A DNA stretch of 64,000 bases from Symbiodinium natans (Eukaryota; Sar; Dinophyceae; Suessiales; Symbiodiniaceae), in the NCBI GenBank assembly GCA_905221605.1, contig CAJNDS010002674.1, positions 202,501 to 266,500 on the forward strand. The letters run 5' to 3'. Each line of letters opens with the position of its first letter. The first letter of the stretch is position 1. The notes beneath the pieces were generated by a model. That model saw only the letters and a program-made list of their open reading frames with translations. It did no database searches and was not told the DNA's origin. Positions 45,030-58,982 of the stretch are shown here, piece by piece. The translations under genes and the position numbers were made by a program.

Positions 45030-48000
45030 TCCTTTCTGTTCTCCCCTTTTCTCTGTGTTTGCCTTGCTCTGTCAGCTTGCAGTTCTGAGGCATTGGCTGT
45101 ATGGCAGACGCTCGCAGGCACTGCCATGTGCGGCACCATGGAGTGGGAGGAGTGCTGTAGAGGGTTGTAAACCACTGGGAACGCAACCCGTGTTTCAAAG
45201 TCACTGTGAAAAAGCAAGAATCCCGGTCAACAAGCTGAGGGACAAGAGGTTAGGCTCGCATTGTACTTGCGTTTCCACACATCATCTTTCTTGGCCATCG
45301 AAATCTTCTGTATTCAACAGAGCGGCTCGCATTGAGCTCTGCTCGCTGTTACGTGTCGTATTCGCAGACATCGTTGCAGACGGCGAAGGCACTATGACAT
45401 GTTGATACATTCATTTACATCAATGGTAAACGCTTGCACTCGCCGCCTCGGCAGCCTTGCTGGCCCAACGCAGCGTGCAGCCTGCCCATCGCAGACAAAG
45501 GAAAGCCAAGTCTTAAGAGTCTTATGTTACCAAGCATGAGTCCAGGAGGTTGGAGGGCCCAGGGGAGGATCCCAGGACAGGCCCCAGGAAGGGGGGAATT
45601 GCCGGTTGAGGGGAAGGGTTGGGAACCTCTCGGCCAGAAGCCCAGGTGAAAATACATTCGCCGACATTCATATGCTGCATTCATATACATTCGTATACAT
45701 TAACATACATTACATGCTGTCACGTCTCCAGGACGAGGCAGAGCTCGGGGCTGGCAGACATTCGGAATGGTGGGTCCGCGCCTGTTTGTACCCTTGTCAC
45801 GAACCAAGTACAGTGTTTGTGAAAGGTGTGTGCGCGCGCGTGTGCTGTGCAGGTCCCAAGCCAGCAAGTCGGGTGCACAGGACGCAGCGCGATTTTCAAC
45901 AAGACATGCTCGTGATTGGCTCTGTCCCACCAACTGAAAATCGGAGCATGGCTGTCAAGTCCACGGTTAAAGAGTGTGTTTTTTTCGCTCCGGAGAAGGC
46001 GAGGCTTGTTCTGCAACAGTTTCGGTTTGGACAGATGGTCTTCCTCTGAAACTTGGTCCTAAGCCAATTGTGTGAGCAGCTTTTTTTGAGCAATTTTTGC
46101 GCCGAGGTCTTCAGCTGTCCAGCCTTTCCTGGACTTTTTGCACGCCTGGTGCCAGAGCTGCTCAGGCCCATCTCTGAACCCTTAAATGCTTTACTGGGCT
46201 TTACTCCAGCACTTCCCCATTCAGGCTGCTGCAATGCCCCTCCATGCACGAGCACCCGAAACCAGAGGCAGAGTTCATCCATTCATACTTGTGCAGTCTG
46301 TGTGTGCCCTGGCCCTAAGCCATGGTGCACGCGTGCGAAGCACTCGAGTTGCAACGTTAGAAGGCCGTGGTGCAAGTTCGTGCCGCCGCTCAAACTGCCA
46401 TCGCGGCTTGGGCAGCCCTGATGGGCCAAAGCCTCAGCAGAGTCTCTGCCTTCTGCAATTTGCGCAGACAGACACAGCATAACACAGCCAGGTGAGACCA
46501 CGGCCTGGGTGGAAGCTACTTGGACCCCGCTGCAGCCTTGGAGCAGCCATGACATGGCCAGTTCACACAGAAATTATCAAAAAACATTTGATAGATTCTG
46601 ATGCGTTTTATTTTGCCATCCTTGAGGCTGCAGAACATAAAGCAGCGATTGTCGGCAGAACGTGGCAGCCACAGCAAACCAGCTTTCGTAAAGCGGATCC
46701 TACACAGTAGCCTCAGTAGCCACAGCCAGAGAAAGACATCCGACCTGGAGTGCGTAGCTGTAGCATTTTGCAGTTCTTTCCAACATTTGGGGTGTTTGCT
46801 TTCGCGGCAATTGCGAGACTTCAACAGATAAGTTGTAAACTTTATGTAAACAGCTAAACACAGCAGAAGGCCATACTTTCTGTGGCAGGCTTCATCGGTG
46901 AGAGCAGTAGCCACACCACTGGAAACTCAAACTTCAGGTCCAAGCGAGACTTTGGCCAAAGACGTCGAAGTCACGTTGGCTCTCAGTGGATGTCAGCATG
47001 TCAAATCATGCCATGCTTGAACTCGTTCAAGTTTTGGTATTTCCGCAGTAATGAACAAGTATTTGTGGTAGTGCTTAGTGCACCAGTGGCCAGGCTGTGG
47101 TTCTCGTACACCTTGGCTGCCAGCTGGCCAGAGCGGTCCGCACCAGCAGCGGCTGTTGTGGCTTCCCCAGCCTGGCAGACACAAAATACATCAAAAAACA
47201 ATGCACGGCTTATAACGGAGAGTCAAATGTCAGTTCTGATTTGCTCCAAAGAAGAAACGTCCAGGTCTTGGAAATTGGTGATCGCTTGGATGGCTTTCCT
47301 CCACCCTGGCGCTCGCTATTGTGGATGCAGGCGAGGAAAGTCGTTCCACAGCTGGGTGATAGCGTGCAACATTGCCAAGTGTTCCACGTCACTGGTCGTG
47401 AAGTTCGCATCATATTGAGATGTTTGCGGCTGTGCTGGCTGAGAAAGTTATGGCTTTGAGAACGCTTGGAGCCCATGCAGGTAACCGGCAGGTAGCTAAG
47501 GTAATTCATCCGCTGCTTGTCCACAAACCCATCTTCACCTTACCATACGCAAAATCAGACAGAGTGTGAGTATCTGCCAAACCTTGCGCTTCCAACTTTC
47601 GGCTGTCCCTGGGTTCGAATGACGAGCCATGGTGAGTCCTTGGACAGCTCAAACTTCCAGAACTTCGAGGCCGGACTCGTGGAAAAAGAAAAAGCACCTC
47701 TTCACTTTGACTTACCTTGATCTGTGAGCTGGACAGAGGTTCTCCAGCAGGAAAAGGACAAACTGGCGGTGCTGGTGCTGGGCGGTTCGAAATTTATGGG
47801 GAAGGCCTGCTTTTGCCGCGCTGTGCCTGCCCGCGAGTTTGTGCGCTGTGAGATCTTGCAAAGGCCTTTGTGGAGATGATTCTGGACCAAGCTCGTCTCA
47901 CGTCTCATAGTTAGGTAGAGTGACTTTAAGTGACTTTCAACACGCTCCGTGCGTGTTTCTTGCTCAGGTGTCTGCACCGTCAACCGTGGGAAGACTTACT

Positions 48001-50100
48001 GGGCCGCTCCAGACCCTTTCGTGCCATGTCTACCATCATGAGGTGTCACTTGGAACTGGGTCAAGCTTGGCCTTTAGCCTTTGCGCCACTGGGCCTAGGC
48101 TGGCCGAGCGGCCCGTGTTCTTGCGGACAGGGACAAAGGTGACTCTTTTGCAGCACACCTGCGAGAAGCCACTCGTCGCTTAGGCCATCCCAGAACGCTC
48201 GAACGGCTTTGCTTCGGCACGCCCGCTTTTGTGTCCCAATGTATGCGTCTATGGTGGTTCTGAAAATCGCAGCTGCTAGGTAAACGCTCTGGTTTGCGTT
48301 ACAAGTATTGAAGAGTGGTGAGCTAGCATGCCCGTGCAGATAGTGCGCATGAATCGAACACATCGCCGAGCACAGGCATAATCCCTGGCCTTGTCAAACA
48401 GCTGGAACATGCTAGAATCGAAGCAGCCGGTGTCCGCCAGGCGCAGAGTGGGACTGCGTTGTGGACTTCTCTGGCTTTTGCGGAGTCTGGGCTTTAAGCG
48501 CTACCGCACGCGTGCACTGGCATTGCGGGGCTTCACCTGCACACAGGAATGAAAGTAGTAGGGAAGCCATGCGCTAGTGGAGCAGGCAACCCCAAACCGA
48601 AAAAGGGTTCGATTGGTTTGGTGCCTACAAGAAAGTCGTCACGCTGTGCCACCACGGTCGGACAAGCAGCACACGCGATCGGACAAGCAGCAGACAGAGC
48701 CATCAGACACTGATGTCTAATCTGTGAGATTGCTTGCATGGTACCCGACATCTCGCACGAAGGGAAATCGGCAAACAATGCGATAGTCGGTTTGCTTAAC
48801 AAGACGTTTCCACAAGTCATCCCAAGCTAGGAAATCATGAGGCAATGGCAGAAAGTGCGCCACCGCGGGGTTCTGCATGCATTATTGCGAGCTGCCATCA
48901 TGAGGCCATGGAAGGCATTGCAAGCATAAGGTTTTCACTTGCAGCCCACCTTGCTCAGGCAGTGAAGTGCGGAGGGGCACGACACAGGCAGATCATTGCT
49001 AGATCCCGACATCAAACAATGCCAACGACCAAGGAGGTGATGTGCATGCCTCCCTACACGGCCTGGATGGTGTGCCTTTCTCAAGACCATCGTTTTGTGG
49101 AACATGTGGTGTGCTCCAGGAAGCCCACCAGCCGAGGCATTCAAGTTGTATGTCTACATCTCCTCTGACTCAGTGTATGAGGTCAGAGGTGGTGTGGGTG
49201 AGGACTTTAATCAAATTTAATCAGCAGTTCAAAAGTCCAAGATCAATGTTTCGCCGCTCTTCCATGTGAAGCTGTCCTATACTGCTGTAATACTGCTTCG
49301 TCCGGAGGGTTGGACGGCTACCGCAACTGTCAGTTCTTTATCGGAGGTGGCACGGTTCTGTGCGCTTTTGCCGCTATGGCAGGTCAGCAGCTGGGCATAC
49401 GAGAAGTGGAAGCCGAGGTCACCACGTTTTTTGAAATTATGACACATAAATCTGGCCTAAATCGGAGAACAAGTCTAGATCTCTGAAGTGCGGCTTAGCT
49501 GACGTTTCTTCTCAGGCGGAAGCCGGGCGCGGGCTACGAAACCTTCGTGGTCGAAGACCACGCAGTTCGACCTCTTGCCAAGGACGTTTGTGCAGGGTCT
49601 TGAGTCGTGGATCGTGGCAGCTTTCGGGCGTTTCACATGACCCCTCCCTAGCAAGCCCCAGTTTCGGCTCGAGAAAGGGGTCTGCTTGAGAGCACACTCC
49701 AGCAGCTTTCACACAGCCAAACCCCCTGTTTCGGAAAACTGGCTCCAAAGGCAGCAACGAAAGGACCCCTCGGCGTCGCCCAAGGTTTCTCAGCCGGGAA
49801 GATGAAATGCAAGAACCTGAGCTGGATCCAGCCTGGTCCAGCCTTCGCTCGCGATGTCTGGCGGCAGAGTTTCCATTCTGAGCTGCTTTATCTGCTGTCC
49901 AAAGAACTCATTTTAACAAATCCAGTATATGTTACTGTAGTGAAGACTGCAATGTTGGGACATTTACCATTCCGTACGAAGATTCCTTAATTATGGATTC
50001 GCAAGGCTTTCGGTCGTAGCCATGAGTGCCAGGTCTGAGAGTTTTGCTAAGCCATTCCGGCCAGGACATGTAAAAGGAAATCCAGATAGTACTCTTAGTT
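45030..50100. other. Low-confidence exons in mostly unassigned DNA
   Basis: Protein-like + strand stretches occur at 45885-46049 (DMLVIGSVPPTENRSMAVKS, ending in TGA) and 47260-47459 (VLEIGDRLDGFPPPWRSLLW). A minus-strand frame at 48533-48820 is a competitor in its region. None shows a domain. A run of ATTCATATACATT-like repeats lies at 45652-45715. No RNA gene seen. Confidence 0.25.
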
Positions 50101-50650
50101 GTTTTGAGGGGCCGGGGGTTTTCTTTCCTATGTTACCACAGAGGAATAGAGGCTTAAAAAAAAAAGAAAGAACGAACATAACGTCCAAACCCGTCGTACG
50201 AGTTGCATGTGGGAGGTTTTTTTTCAAAATATTGGGGGGGGGGGGGGTTGCTGCGCCTGCCCCAGCCCCCCTCTGCTTCTTGGTACTTAAATTGAAGCCT
50301 CGAGCTTGCTTTATAAAGCAGATCATGCCAGAAAGAGTACTTGCTTTTGGCAAACCCGTCATGTGAGCATTGTGTTTGCAAATCGGAGGGTTGCCAACCT
50401 CCCCCCCCCCGCCCCTAGCTATTTTATGTTGAAGCCTCGCAAGCTTCCGTTAGTAAAGAAGGTCATGCCATAAAAGAGGACTTGGGTTAAGAAAACATTC
50501 GATTGCGTTTCCAAACCCGTCATGCCAGTGCTGCATGTGAAATGGGAGGCCCGCCCCAAAAAACCCCCCCTTTTTTCCACATAGGAGTTGCGTATGTTAT
50601 TTCTTCTCACTTATTTTGAAGCCTCGCAAAGCGTGCGCCTAAAGCCAAGC
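50100..50650. repeat. Second copy cluster of the poly-G dispersed repeat
   Basis: Three units, each with TTGAAGCCTCG, a CATGCCA-containing block, CCAAACCCGTC, a TTGCAAAT or GTGAAAT block, and a G or C run (50235-50250, 50400-50411, 50556-50575). They are the reverse-complement family of the units at 18.9-19.6 kb. Confidence 0.75.
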
Positions 50651-50672
50651 CATGCCACACCCTAGTCACCCC

Positions 50673-53299
50673 AGTCCTGCTGGTACCAACCACAGGAGCA
50701 GCAAGAGATTGTCAACAACAACGACGGTTACGGCAACGAAAAGCTGCAAGGAGAAGAGGTTCTTCAAAAGGAGCTCCCACCAAACATCTCATGGACCTTA
50801 GTCGAGCTACGTGTGCGACAATCTTTGGCTAGGAATTGCCAGCTGGCCGGAAATGCTTTATTCTTCGGCTGCCTGATGTCATTGGCCCTTGCGACTCTAC
50901 GCACCCCGGTCTCAGGGTAGTGAAGACGTGAAGATTGTGCGAGCTTGCGCCATGGCGTGAAGATTGAGGCACCGTCTCTGGGCATATTGGCATTGGCTGC
51001 GAGCTGGCGAGGTTGGGGCACCCCCGCCTCAGGTTCAAAGCTACAAGCGCAAAAGGCAGGGAAGAGTTGAAGAGCTGACCAGGTCACAGAATTCTGCCCT
51101 GCCAGTGAGCAAATTTGAAGGAAAAGCTGGGATGCGAGTGGGCAGGAGATCGCGCAGGCTCGCACTTCATTCTCGCCAGCGTGCCTTTTCTTCTGCAGTT
51201 TTGTGAGTGCACTCGGCAACCAGTGCTATTTCGCAGCTCCTGGCTGAAAAGTCAGGCCTCCGGTGATGCCAGGCTAGCTGTTGTCTACAGCTTGGACGTT
51301 GCAAAGTCAATTGGCAAACAAGTTTGATCGTGGTGCATCTGTAATTACTACAGGGTTGCAAAGCTGCTGAGTCGCTTCCCTGCGCATTTGGGCATTGAGG
51401 TTTCTACTGCGCCTCGTTACAGGTTCCACACCTGCCAAGGATGTGGAGGTCGTCAACTTGTGTTGATTGGCCCTTAGTTTCCTGGTACAGTAGAGAGTCG
51501 TTTCAGAGTCTACACTTAAATTGCTGAGCTTCCGTGGACATTTCTCTGACATTGTGCCGAGGTGACGAGCAGCTTCAGCTCAGCGAATTCCTCGAACGAT
51601 TGTTCGCTGCAGCCGGGGGCAACCGCAAGCGGCCCCGGCTCGTGCCAGACAGGAATCCGTATCCTGGCCTGGTGTTTTGGAGAGAGGATGAAAGAGGGGT
51701 TAAAGAAGACGGGTTAAACAAATCAAACGAATCCATTGGTCGTGCAAATTGGTCACGCAACAGTGTTGAGGAAAGTTTACCTACCCAGCGTCGATCGTCT
51801 CTGGCCTTTGAGTTGCGAACGTGCTCGACAGGCGCAGCAGCTGCAGGCATTAGACACTCGTTAGACGTGGCCCAAGTCGGCATGTTTCTCAGCTTGCAGT
51901 CGTGGCGTTCTCAGGCTTACGGTTTTGAGCCCACGCCGCTTGACGAAGTCCTGCACGTTTGCGTGGAATTCTTCGAAGCTGGCTGTGCCACTGGGCAAGG
52001 AAGAGACTGTATTTGTTCATGCTTCCTGGTGATGTCTGGCGATGCCCGCTGGCATGTTTGTTTTGTGCTCGTAATTAAGGCCAAGTTCCCCGAAGAAGCC
52101 AAAAAAGCAGCGTTGAAGCTTCCGTCAGAGCCTGCCGCGACTGCTCTCAAGATTTTCGGGTGCACAAGTAGCCCGTAGCAGCACAGCGTGCGAATCGCTT
52201 CAACGTGCGAACAAATTGGGCCAGCTGCGTTCGGAGGGCAATCGGCAGGCACAGAGGCAAGCAGAGCGCTTCAGTGCATTTGTGTGTTGCGTAGGCATGC
52301 TGCTTGGCATCGACCGGGCCTTCTCATCTCAGCACAAGGCATGGCTTCTGGCGGCATGTGATGGCCTGCACGACGTCAGTACGAAGGCTGATTGAGTGGA
52401 TGCTTCAGCGACCGCCGCAACTCGCTGATGCCCCCGCACAAGCCTTAGGAATTCCAAGGGTGGACTGAGGATGCGGCTTCTTGTTTCGATTCTGCCTTTC
52501 GGCTGTAACATTGGAGGCTTTGCTGGGCATGACGGAGCTGCCCTATGCGCCTGGCGGCTCATTTGCTTTCGTCATTGTAGCTTGTGATTTTGCCCCTTTT
52601 GAAGTTGATGTTGCAGAGCACCTCGGACTCAGGTCGAGCCTCGAGATGGCTTGCCGCCAGCTGCCGCCAACAGCTGCGTTTGCCATGGCAGCGGAAAGAC
52701 TGCTAGGACTGGCCCTGGCTGAGGCCCGAGGCAGTATCGGCGCGTTGTTTTGTCCGGGCTTATCTCTCATCTGTTTCTGCAGATTCCTGCCAACCAGCAT
52801 CCGCAGAGCGCAGAAGCAAAAGTCAAAGCCTCAACCGAAGACCTCTTGCGAGGATAGCTCAAAGCTCTTGTCTCAACAAAGATTAGATTCCGAGAATGCA
52901 AGCAAGAGGCTCGGATGTTGCGGGCGATGAGCCATGCGTGGAGCTTTCTGAGATGAACACGCGTGATGTTGGAATTACTTCACTCCAAACTCCAAAAGCC
53001 ACTTCAGGAAGTGCTTCAGTTAGGTCATGGGTGGAGATGCTGCTCAGCTTTGCGAAGCACTGCGTCGTCAAATCCTGCGTTGCCCTAACACTTTGTTTCT
53101 TCGGTGTTACTCGTCAAGCAGGGCGGAGGGACTGTCATGTTTTCTCACGGCCCTTCAGGCCATCCCTGCGTGCAACAGCGCAGGGCGAGGCCGCTGGCTT
53201 CGGACACTTTCCGATGACTGCTCATGTCAAAGTTGCGGCGAGATACTTGACATACAAAGAGTCGCCCACATATGACAAAGTTGTGACAAGCAATAGATG
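50673..53299 (+). CDS. Unknown multi-exon gene, partial model
   Basis: Series of + strand coding-like stretches: 50692-50920 (EQQEIVNNNDGYGNEKLQGE, then LPPNISWTLVELRVRQSLAR, ending TAG), 51205-51310 (CECTRQPVLFRSSWLKSQAS), 51580-51690 (FLERLFAAAGGNRKRPRLVP), 51897-52005 (YGFEPTPLDEVLHVCVEFFE), 52079-52160 (AKFPEEAKKAALKLPSEPAA), 52288-52380 (LGIDRAFSSQHKAWLLAACD), 52520-52640 and 52895-53020. AG acceptors precede several of them. No family recognised. A minus-strand frame (50764-51219) overlaps the first stretch, and more than one gene may be involved. Confidence 0.35.
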
Positions 53300-53325
53300 A
53301 GAAAGAGAGAGAGAGAGAGAGAGAG
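53300..53325. repeat. (GA)n microsatellite
   Basis: Short GA array, about 12 units. Confidence 0.95.
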
Positions 53326-53329
53326 TGGA

Positions 53330-54905
53330 CATGACAGACTGGCTCCATTGCCACGCTCGACACTTAGCAATTGAGTACTGGTACAGATGCCTTCATTTCG
53401 ACTCAGTATGCCATTGATATTGCGATTGCCCACAGAATCCTGTCAGTCGCGTGGCTGAGGCGCATGATCTTTTCAATTCTGCATGCCGTTCTTCCTCGGA
53501 AGGGTGGCAGAGACCTGAGACCGCCTGATAGAATCAGGGTCATTTTGGTTCCCGAGCGCGGTCGAGCCAGGGGAAGTGGGGCTGAGTCAGGCCGCCTGAG
53601 TCGAAAACGGAGAAGCCCTGAGTCGAAAATGCCGATTTTTGCAAACATCCAGCAGCTTTGTTCCCTGACTACAGCAGCAGATCCGCCTCTTCAGTTGCCA
53701 TGTTGGCACGAGCTGATGTCACGAAAGACTTCGCTTCATTCAAGAGCCTTCGTCGGTTTAACTTGTCTTTTTCTTGGACGAACAAGAGTCGATGAAAAAA
53801 TACAAAAACTTCGTTTATTCTCGCGAACGCACAACAAACCCATCACAACATGGACATTTTCTTAGAGGGCAAAGGCCAGAACTGCTTGACGCAGCCCCGA
53901 AACTCACAAATCAAAACGTATAGACTTTGGAACGATTATGTGGAGACAGGAGACATGTATCCAAAGTAGAGTTTTTCGAGCAAGGTAATCAGAAAGGTAT
54001 GTGCTTCGGAGCCCTAAAAACTAAACTTTTTGTTCTTTCAATTTGTTTGGATTTGGGAGAACGTGAGCTAAGGCTCAGGAGTTTCCGGACTCCTCAAAAC
54101 CTTACAATCTGCATCTTCAGGAAACGAAGGACAGTACTGGGACACTGCGCGCATGCGCGGCACGAAAGGGGGAAGACCAGCCACAAAGAGACGTGAGGGT
54201 GCCCATGCATACGCGCGGAGTGTCCCAGCCCCATTCTCGGAAAAGACGATATACGGCTCACCTCGCAAGCAGAAACAGCAGCAACTCTACGACTGACAAC
54301 CTCCCACCTCCCAACCTCCCAACCGGCCCGCTTTCTGACCCCGTCACTTGCCCCAACGCCTACAAGAGGGACCCGAAAGTAATTGTCACAAGTCACATGA
54401 CTGTCAGAAGTCGGGGTAACCAAACAGTTCTTATCATGCTGCACTTCCATGAATGCTTGGCATTTGGTACGTGTGCAGGTGAACCAAACCCTGCCATCTC
54501 ATTGTGGAGAGAGTACTGGGACTTCGTGGCCTCCCTGTCCTGTGGGATCCTGTGGGGATGGTGCGGAGAATGTACTAAATGGATCAATGGAGCTGCCGGC
54601 GCGTGCTTACTTCAGACACGTCAAAGTTATGATGTACACAAGGGCAGGCACGAGAGGTATACTCCAGTTGGACCACATTCGGGTTGAGGTTTTTGAACCG
54701 ACTATTGGCACGTGTACCGTATAGTATAGTCTTGGACCCTTGGAGCCCCTGGACCCTACCCTAAGTAAGATGCAGTGATCCGCTTCCCACTTAGTATATC
54801 CAATGGTCAGTGTCTGGCATGCCGCGGCCCAAAGTTGGCGCGCCGCCACCACCACCACCCAAAGCCAAACCAAAGGCGCGCCATGGCACACCATTTCTCA
54901 GCATG
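53330..54905. other. No firm gene
   Basis: A + frame at 53371-53865 and stretches at 54450-54690 are open but not recognisable. A CCACCACCAC patch lies at about 54840. Confidence 0.25.
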
Positions 54906-54913
54906 GCATGCCA

Positions 54914-55014
54914 CATATATATATATATGTATATATGTATATATGTATATATGTATATATGTATATATGTATATATGTATATATGTATATATGTATATAT
55001 GTATATATGTATAT
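54914..55014. repeat. GTATATAT octanucleotide array
   Basis: About 12 units of GTATATAT, preceded by a short AT run and followed by a duplicated 10-mer ATATTCAGAC. Confidence 0.97.
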
Positions 55015-55199
55015 TCAGACATATTCAGACAGCATGGCGGCAATCTCCAGTCACGATCTGAACCACACGTGGCCTGTGATCACTTAGTGGCCTCCGGAGT
55101 TGTGCAGGCCACCAAGTGGTGTGAAAAGCGCAAGGCTTGTGGATCTTGCTTGCTTTAGACGTGCCTTCGAACCACACCTCGTTCGGCGAATTGGGGCCT

Positions 55200-58100
55200 A
55201 AGCGCTTGGCCAGAGGCCTTTGCAATGTTGATTGATGTCGATTTTTTTGCGCAAGGCAGAGCAACGCTTACAACGACTCCTGAGCTTTCAAATCGTCAAC
55301 CGGCAGCCTGGACGGCATATTTTGCTTTTTTGTGCATGCTTTCTTTTCAAAATCTCTGTTTCAGCACCACATGGTTCATGGCGTATTCGTTGGATTTGCA
55401 TTTGCGAGCCAGAGAATCACGCCGATAATTTTGCAGTTTCCTGTTGCCATTGCTCTTGCAAGGTGGCGGGATGATGCGGTTAGCGCCCCTCTAAGCTCCA
55501 AGCTGGACTGGAGCACGATCGACTCTGTCGTCTACCTTGATGGAGGCACAGCCGTTTCTGGCTTGCGAGGCATGTTGCATGAGGCGATTGCACAGTACTG
55601 ACAGTACTCGTACCAAAGTCGTTGTTGAATGCTCTCTAAGCTCGGCGGTGGAAAGGCAGTCACGGTGTTCTGCTTGCACGGTTCCACAGCGAGCTGCCTG
55701 AGCCGCCGCGGCTGTGCTGCTTGAAGCCTCAAAGAATGGAGGCTCAGGCCGAGCTGCCCCTCGGCGCCGACAACACGCGGTAGAGATCGCGAAAGTCGTG
55801 TTCAGCTCGAGATCGCTTCGCTTCAGCTATCTTGAGCTCCTGTGTATTTCTGTTTTTGTTGTCGTTCGTTTTCTGCTCAGCATGGAAGGCAAGGCAAGCA
55901 CCGCATACTCTGAGAGTTGTTGAAAGGTGTGCCAGCATCCTGGCCGACGCCCTGCAAGTGCGGACTGCTCCGCTAGAGGTCGTCCCGCTATCATCTGACA
56001 TTAGCCAGGCCCTGCGCTCTTTGGTTGCAGTATTGCAAGTGGGGAGACCCGTCGCTTCCTCAGAGATCAACTGCTGAAGCAATTTGATTTGCCACACAAT
56101 CCGAAGCATTGGCAAAAGCCCGTCCGGTATCTAGTGATGGTAGTAGATCTCCTTTGAAGTCAACATGCTTTGGTCTGGAGTCTTGCGATTGTAAAGACAA
56201 GAACCCATCGCCCAAGTCGGTGAAATCGGGACTCCAGCCGGCAGACAGGAGATGCTCGGCTAGCAAGAGATGGCCATCGTGAGTACGTGGCGGCTTGTCA
56301 GAACGAGAACAGTTCAGAGATGATCAGCATTTGTCATGCCTTCAGTAAAGGATCGGCTGCTGGCTGAATCCAAGTACCTGGGTATTGTGGAATTTGTGAA
56401 CGGCCCTACGATGGAGCAGGAGGAGCGAAGACGAATCGAACATTTGACAGGCTCAGCGCAGCAAAGTGAAATAGTGCAAAGCAGTGCCTAGACGGCGAAG
56501 TCTGCAAGGCGCCTTTGGAAGCACATGTGTCGTCTGGCACTGACGGGTGATCCGCAAGTTCGATCCCGTGAGTAACATGTGCGATGCAGCCTGTAGACTT
56601 GCTCCAATCGGCTGGCTTCATTTTCACGAAGTCGTGTCGAATTGCAGGCAGAATTGCAAGGCTCATGAGTAAGTAGTGGTCTGCATTGGCTAGCATCAGT
56701 CTAGCATGGTGCAAAGAGCATGCAGGAGTTTGTGAAGATATTCGATGAAGGATCCGGGAAGTTGGACCGCTTCTGGACTGAAGCCGGAGTCCTCACGGCG
56801 TTCCTGGGCCTGGTAGTGATTGGGCATTCAGTACGTTTTACGACTGCATCTTCACTTTGCGACACGATCTGTCACACAAAGTCTTAGTCGTCCCTCTAGC
56901 CTTTGACATCGGCAGCAGTTCGGGAACTTGTAGATGGCAGGTTCAGTTCGGATGGCGACTGTAGCTGTGCTTCGGTTGCGGCGGCAGGTTTGATTGCTTA
57001 ATCAACAACTTGGACCGGCTCCCCATCATCTGGAACAATTCCGGCAATCTGAAGTGTCCCGGTAGCGATTGTTTGGTTGTGCCGACCTTCTCGAGACTCT
57101 AGCCGCCCTGGCCTTGACAGATCTAGATTTCCCAGGAATCTTATGGTGGAAGTTGGCTGTGCTGCCGGGCCTCGAGTGGTGGGCATTGACCAAGCAGCTC
57201 CTGGGATGGCTGAATAGAAAACTTTTCCTTTCCGGCTGCCACTGTTACCCGCAACGCAGACGTAACTTCGACATTGTGCTATGTCACGCCTCAAATGTCA
57301 GCAGGTCCGCGGCATAAGTGATTCAACAGGGCTGGAGCGCTACATCGAGCAGCTGCAATGCCTGTTGAAGGTTGTTCTGGGTTCTGAGACAGACTGGCTC
57401 AAGAGTGATTGTCTACAACGTGTACAAGCGGCAGTGCAGGCCAATGCTCTGCCATCCCTGAGTTAAGCGAAGGGGGAGGGACGCATGAAGTGTGACGAGA
57501 TGTGGTGAGTGATGAAGTGTGCAGTTCATCTCAATACGATCCTATAGGCGAATGCAGGCGTGAGGTGTGTAAGCGAGAGCCGTGAGCCGAGCCGATCAAG
57601 GGTCGCAGAGGCCAACTTCCAGGACAAGTTCCGAGTCCATGCCTTGGCCATGAAAGAGGGCTTGCAGAAGGCCAGGGTCTCTGCGCTCGTCGTTTCATGG
57701 CTTTCAAAAATTCTTGAAAACAAAAACTCTCACGATGGCATACTACATAAAGCGCTGATTACGTTTGATCCTGCAGGCCTTTCGCTGTTTTGCGTGGCGC
57801 TGGTGCAGTGGAGCCTTGCAGAGATCTTTGGACGAAGCAATGAACAAGGCAGTAGCATGGGTCACGAAGCGCAGAGACATGTTCATCAATTCACGTGAGC
57901 AACGGGCCGTGACAGCGTTGTCCTATGGGTATTATCTTGGAGGGTTCATGTGGGGATCTAGTTTCTGATGGCATCTGTTCTTTGCGGTCGCCCTTATTGT
58001 GCACTTCACTTCATACTTGCCAATTTGGAGGAACGTGCGGCATGATCTATCTACTTTACTCTCGGACGGCACATGCTTACAACAGGTGATGGCGACATTT

Positions 58101-58616
58101 GGCTGCAGCGATGAACAGCTGTGGCCGTTGCGAAATATGGTGGAAAAGACGGCCAAAACTGTTGCAGTGCCTCGGTTCGCCTATGTTCGCCTGCTCTTCC
58201 TTCGAACCCTGTACCACAGCTTGTCAGACCAGGTTCTTGAGCATATTCTGCGCGCGTGACACGCCAGGACGAAGTGCAGAAAATCCAGCTTCACCACATG
58301 CCAGATCCTATCGTGCAGATCTTTCGAGCCTTGTTCGTGCATCATTATACGCTTGTGCACCACTGGTGCAACCTAGTGAACCTAGTGATGCTTTACTTCC
58401 TGCCTCCTGCCTGCAGTAATCTCAAATCACCACAGCATACACCGCCTATGAGCCGAGGCAAGTGTATTCCATCCGGTCAGATAGCACGTGACGAGATGCT
58501 TCGACTACTTCAGCATTTAGAGCCGAGACTCGAGATGAACGCGATACAGATGTTCTTGGATTCTTTCTCGAACTCCGAGGCAGTCGATTGCTGCGGCCTT
58601 AGTAACACTTAGGACT
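55200..58616 (+). CDS. Unknown gene(s) with many exons
   Basis: Clear exons with splice signals: 56346-56450 (YLGIVEFVNGPTMEQEERRR; GC donor) and 56726-56830 (FVKIFDEGSGKLDRFWTEAG; GTACGT donor). Further coding-like stretches are 55250-55310 (AEQRLQRLLSFQIVNRQ), 55366-55601, 55882-56077 (ending SSEINC, TGA), 57330-57465 (LERYIEQLQCLLKVVLGSET), 57590-57720 (FRVHALAMKEGLQKARVSAL), 57778-57890 (AVAWVTKRRDMFINSR), 58089-58176 (FGCSDEQLWPLRNMVEKTAK) and 58480-58612 (ARDEMLRLLQHLEPRLEMNA). The TGA at 56077 suggests at least two genes. Helical, soluble composition; family not recognised. Confidence 0.5.
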
Positions 58617-58982
58617 TGGGGTCGCGAGACTTCACGAGCCCAGCCTGAGCCCGGCTGAGCTCACAGGGAAGGCAAATCATGATTCGTTACGTCACTGTCT
58701 GACCGCCAATTGTTAGGTTCCGAGTTCCTGCTGCTCATCTGGGAAGGCCCGCAACTTGCCAAGTGACCGGCGGCTCTTACAGCGTACCGGAGGACCTGGA
58801 CATAATATTTTCTGTGTTCACGGTGTGCTAGAGTCGGTCCTGGATAATTCATGGCAGCCGGTGACGGCTGGTGTACAAACTATTCTTGAGCCGCCACCTA
58901 GCGCACTGGACCTTGCAAAGCAATGGTTCCATGTCGGCTGTGTTCTGACTCCGATGTGCCCGTGCAGCTGCAAAATGAAGAA

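Noticed and set aside
55366-55480. ZIP-transporter-like HHMVHGVFVGFAFAS
   Set aside because: Only one short His/Gly motif; no further membrane helices or the typical second metal-site motif nearby.
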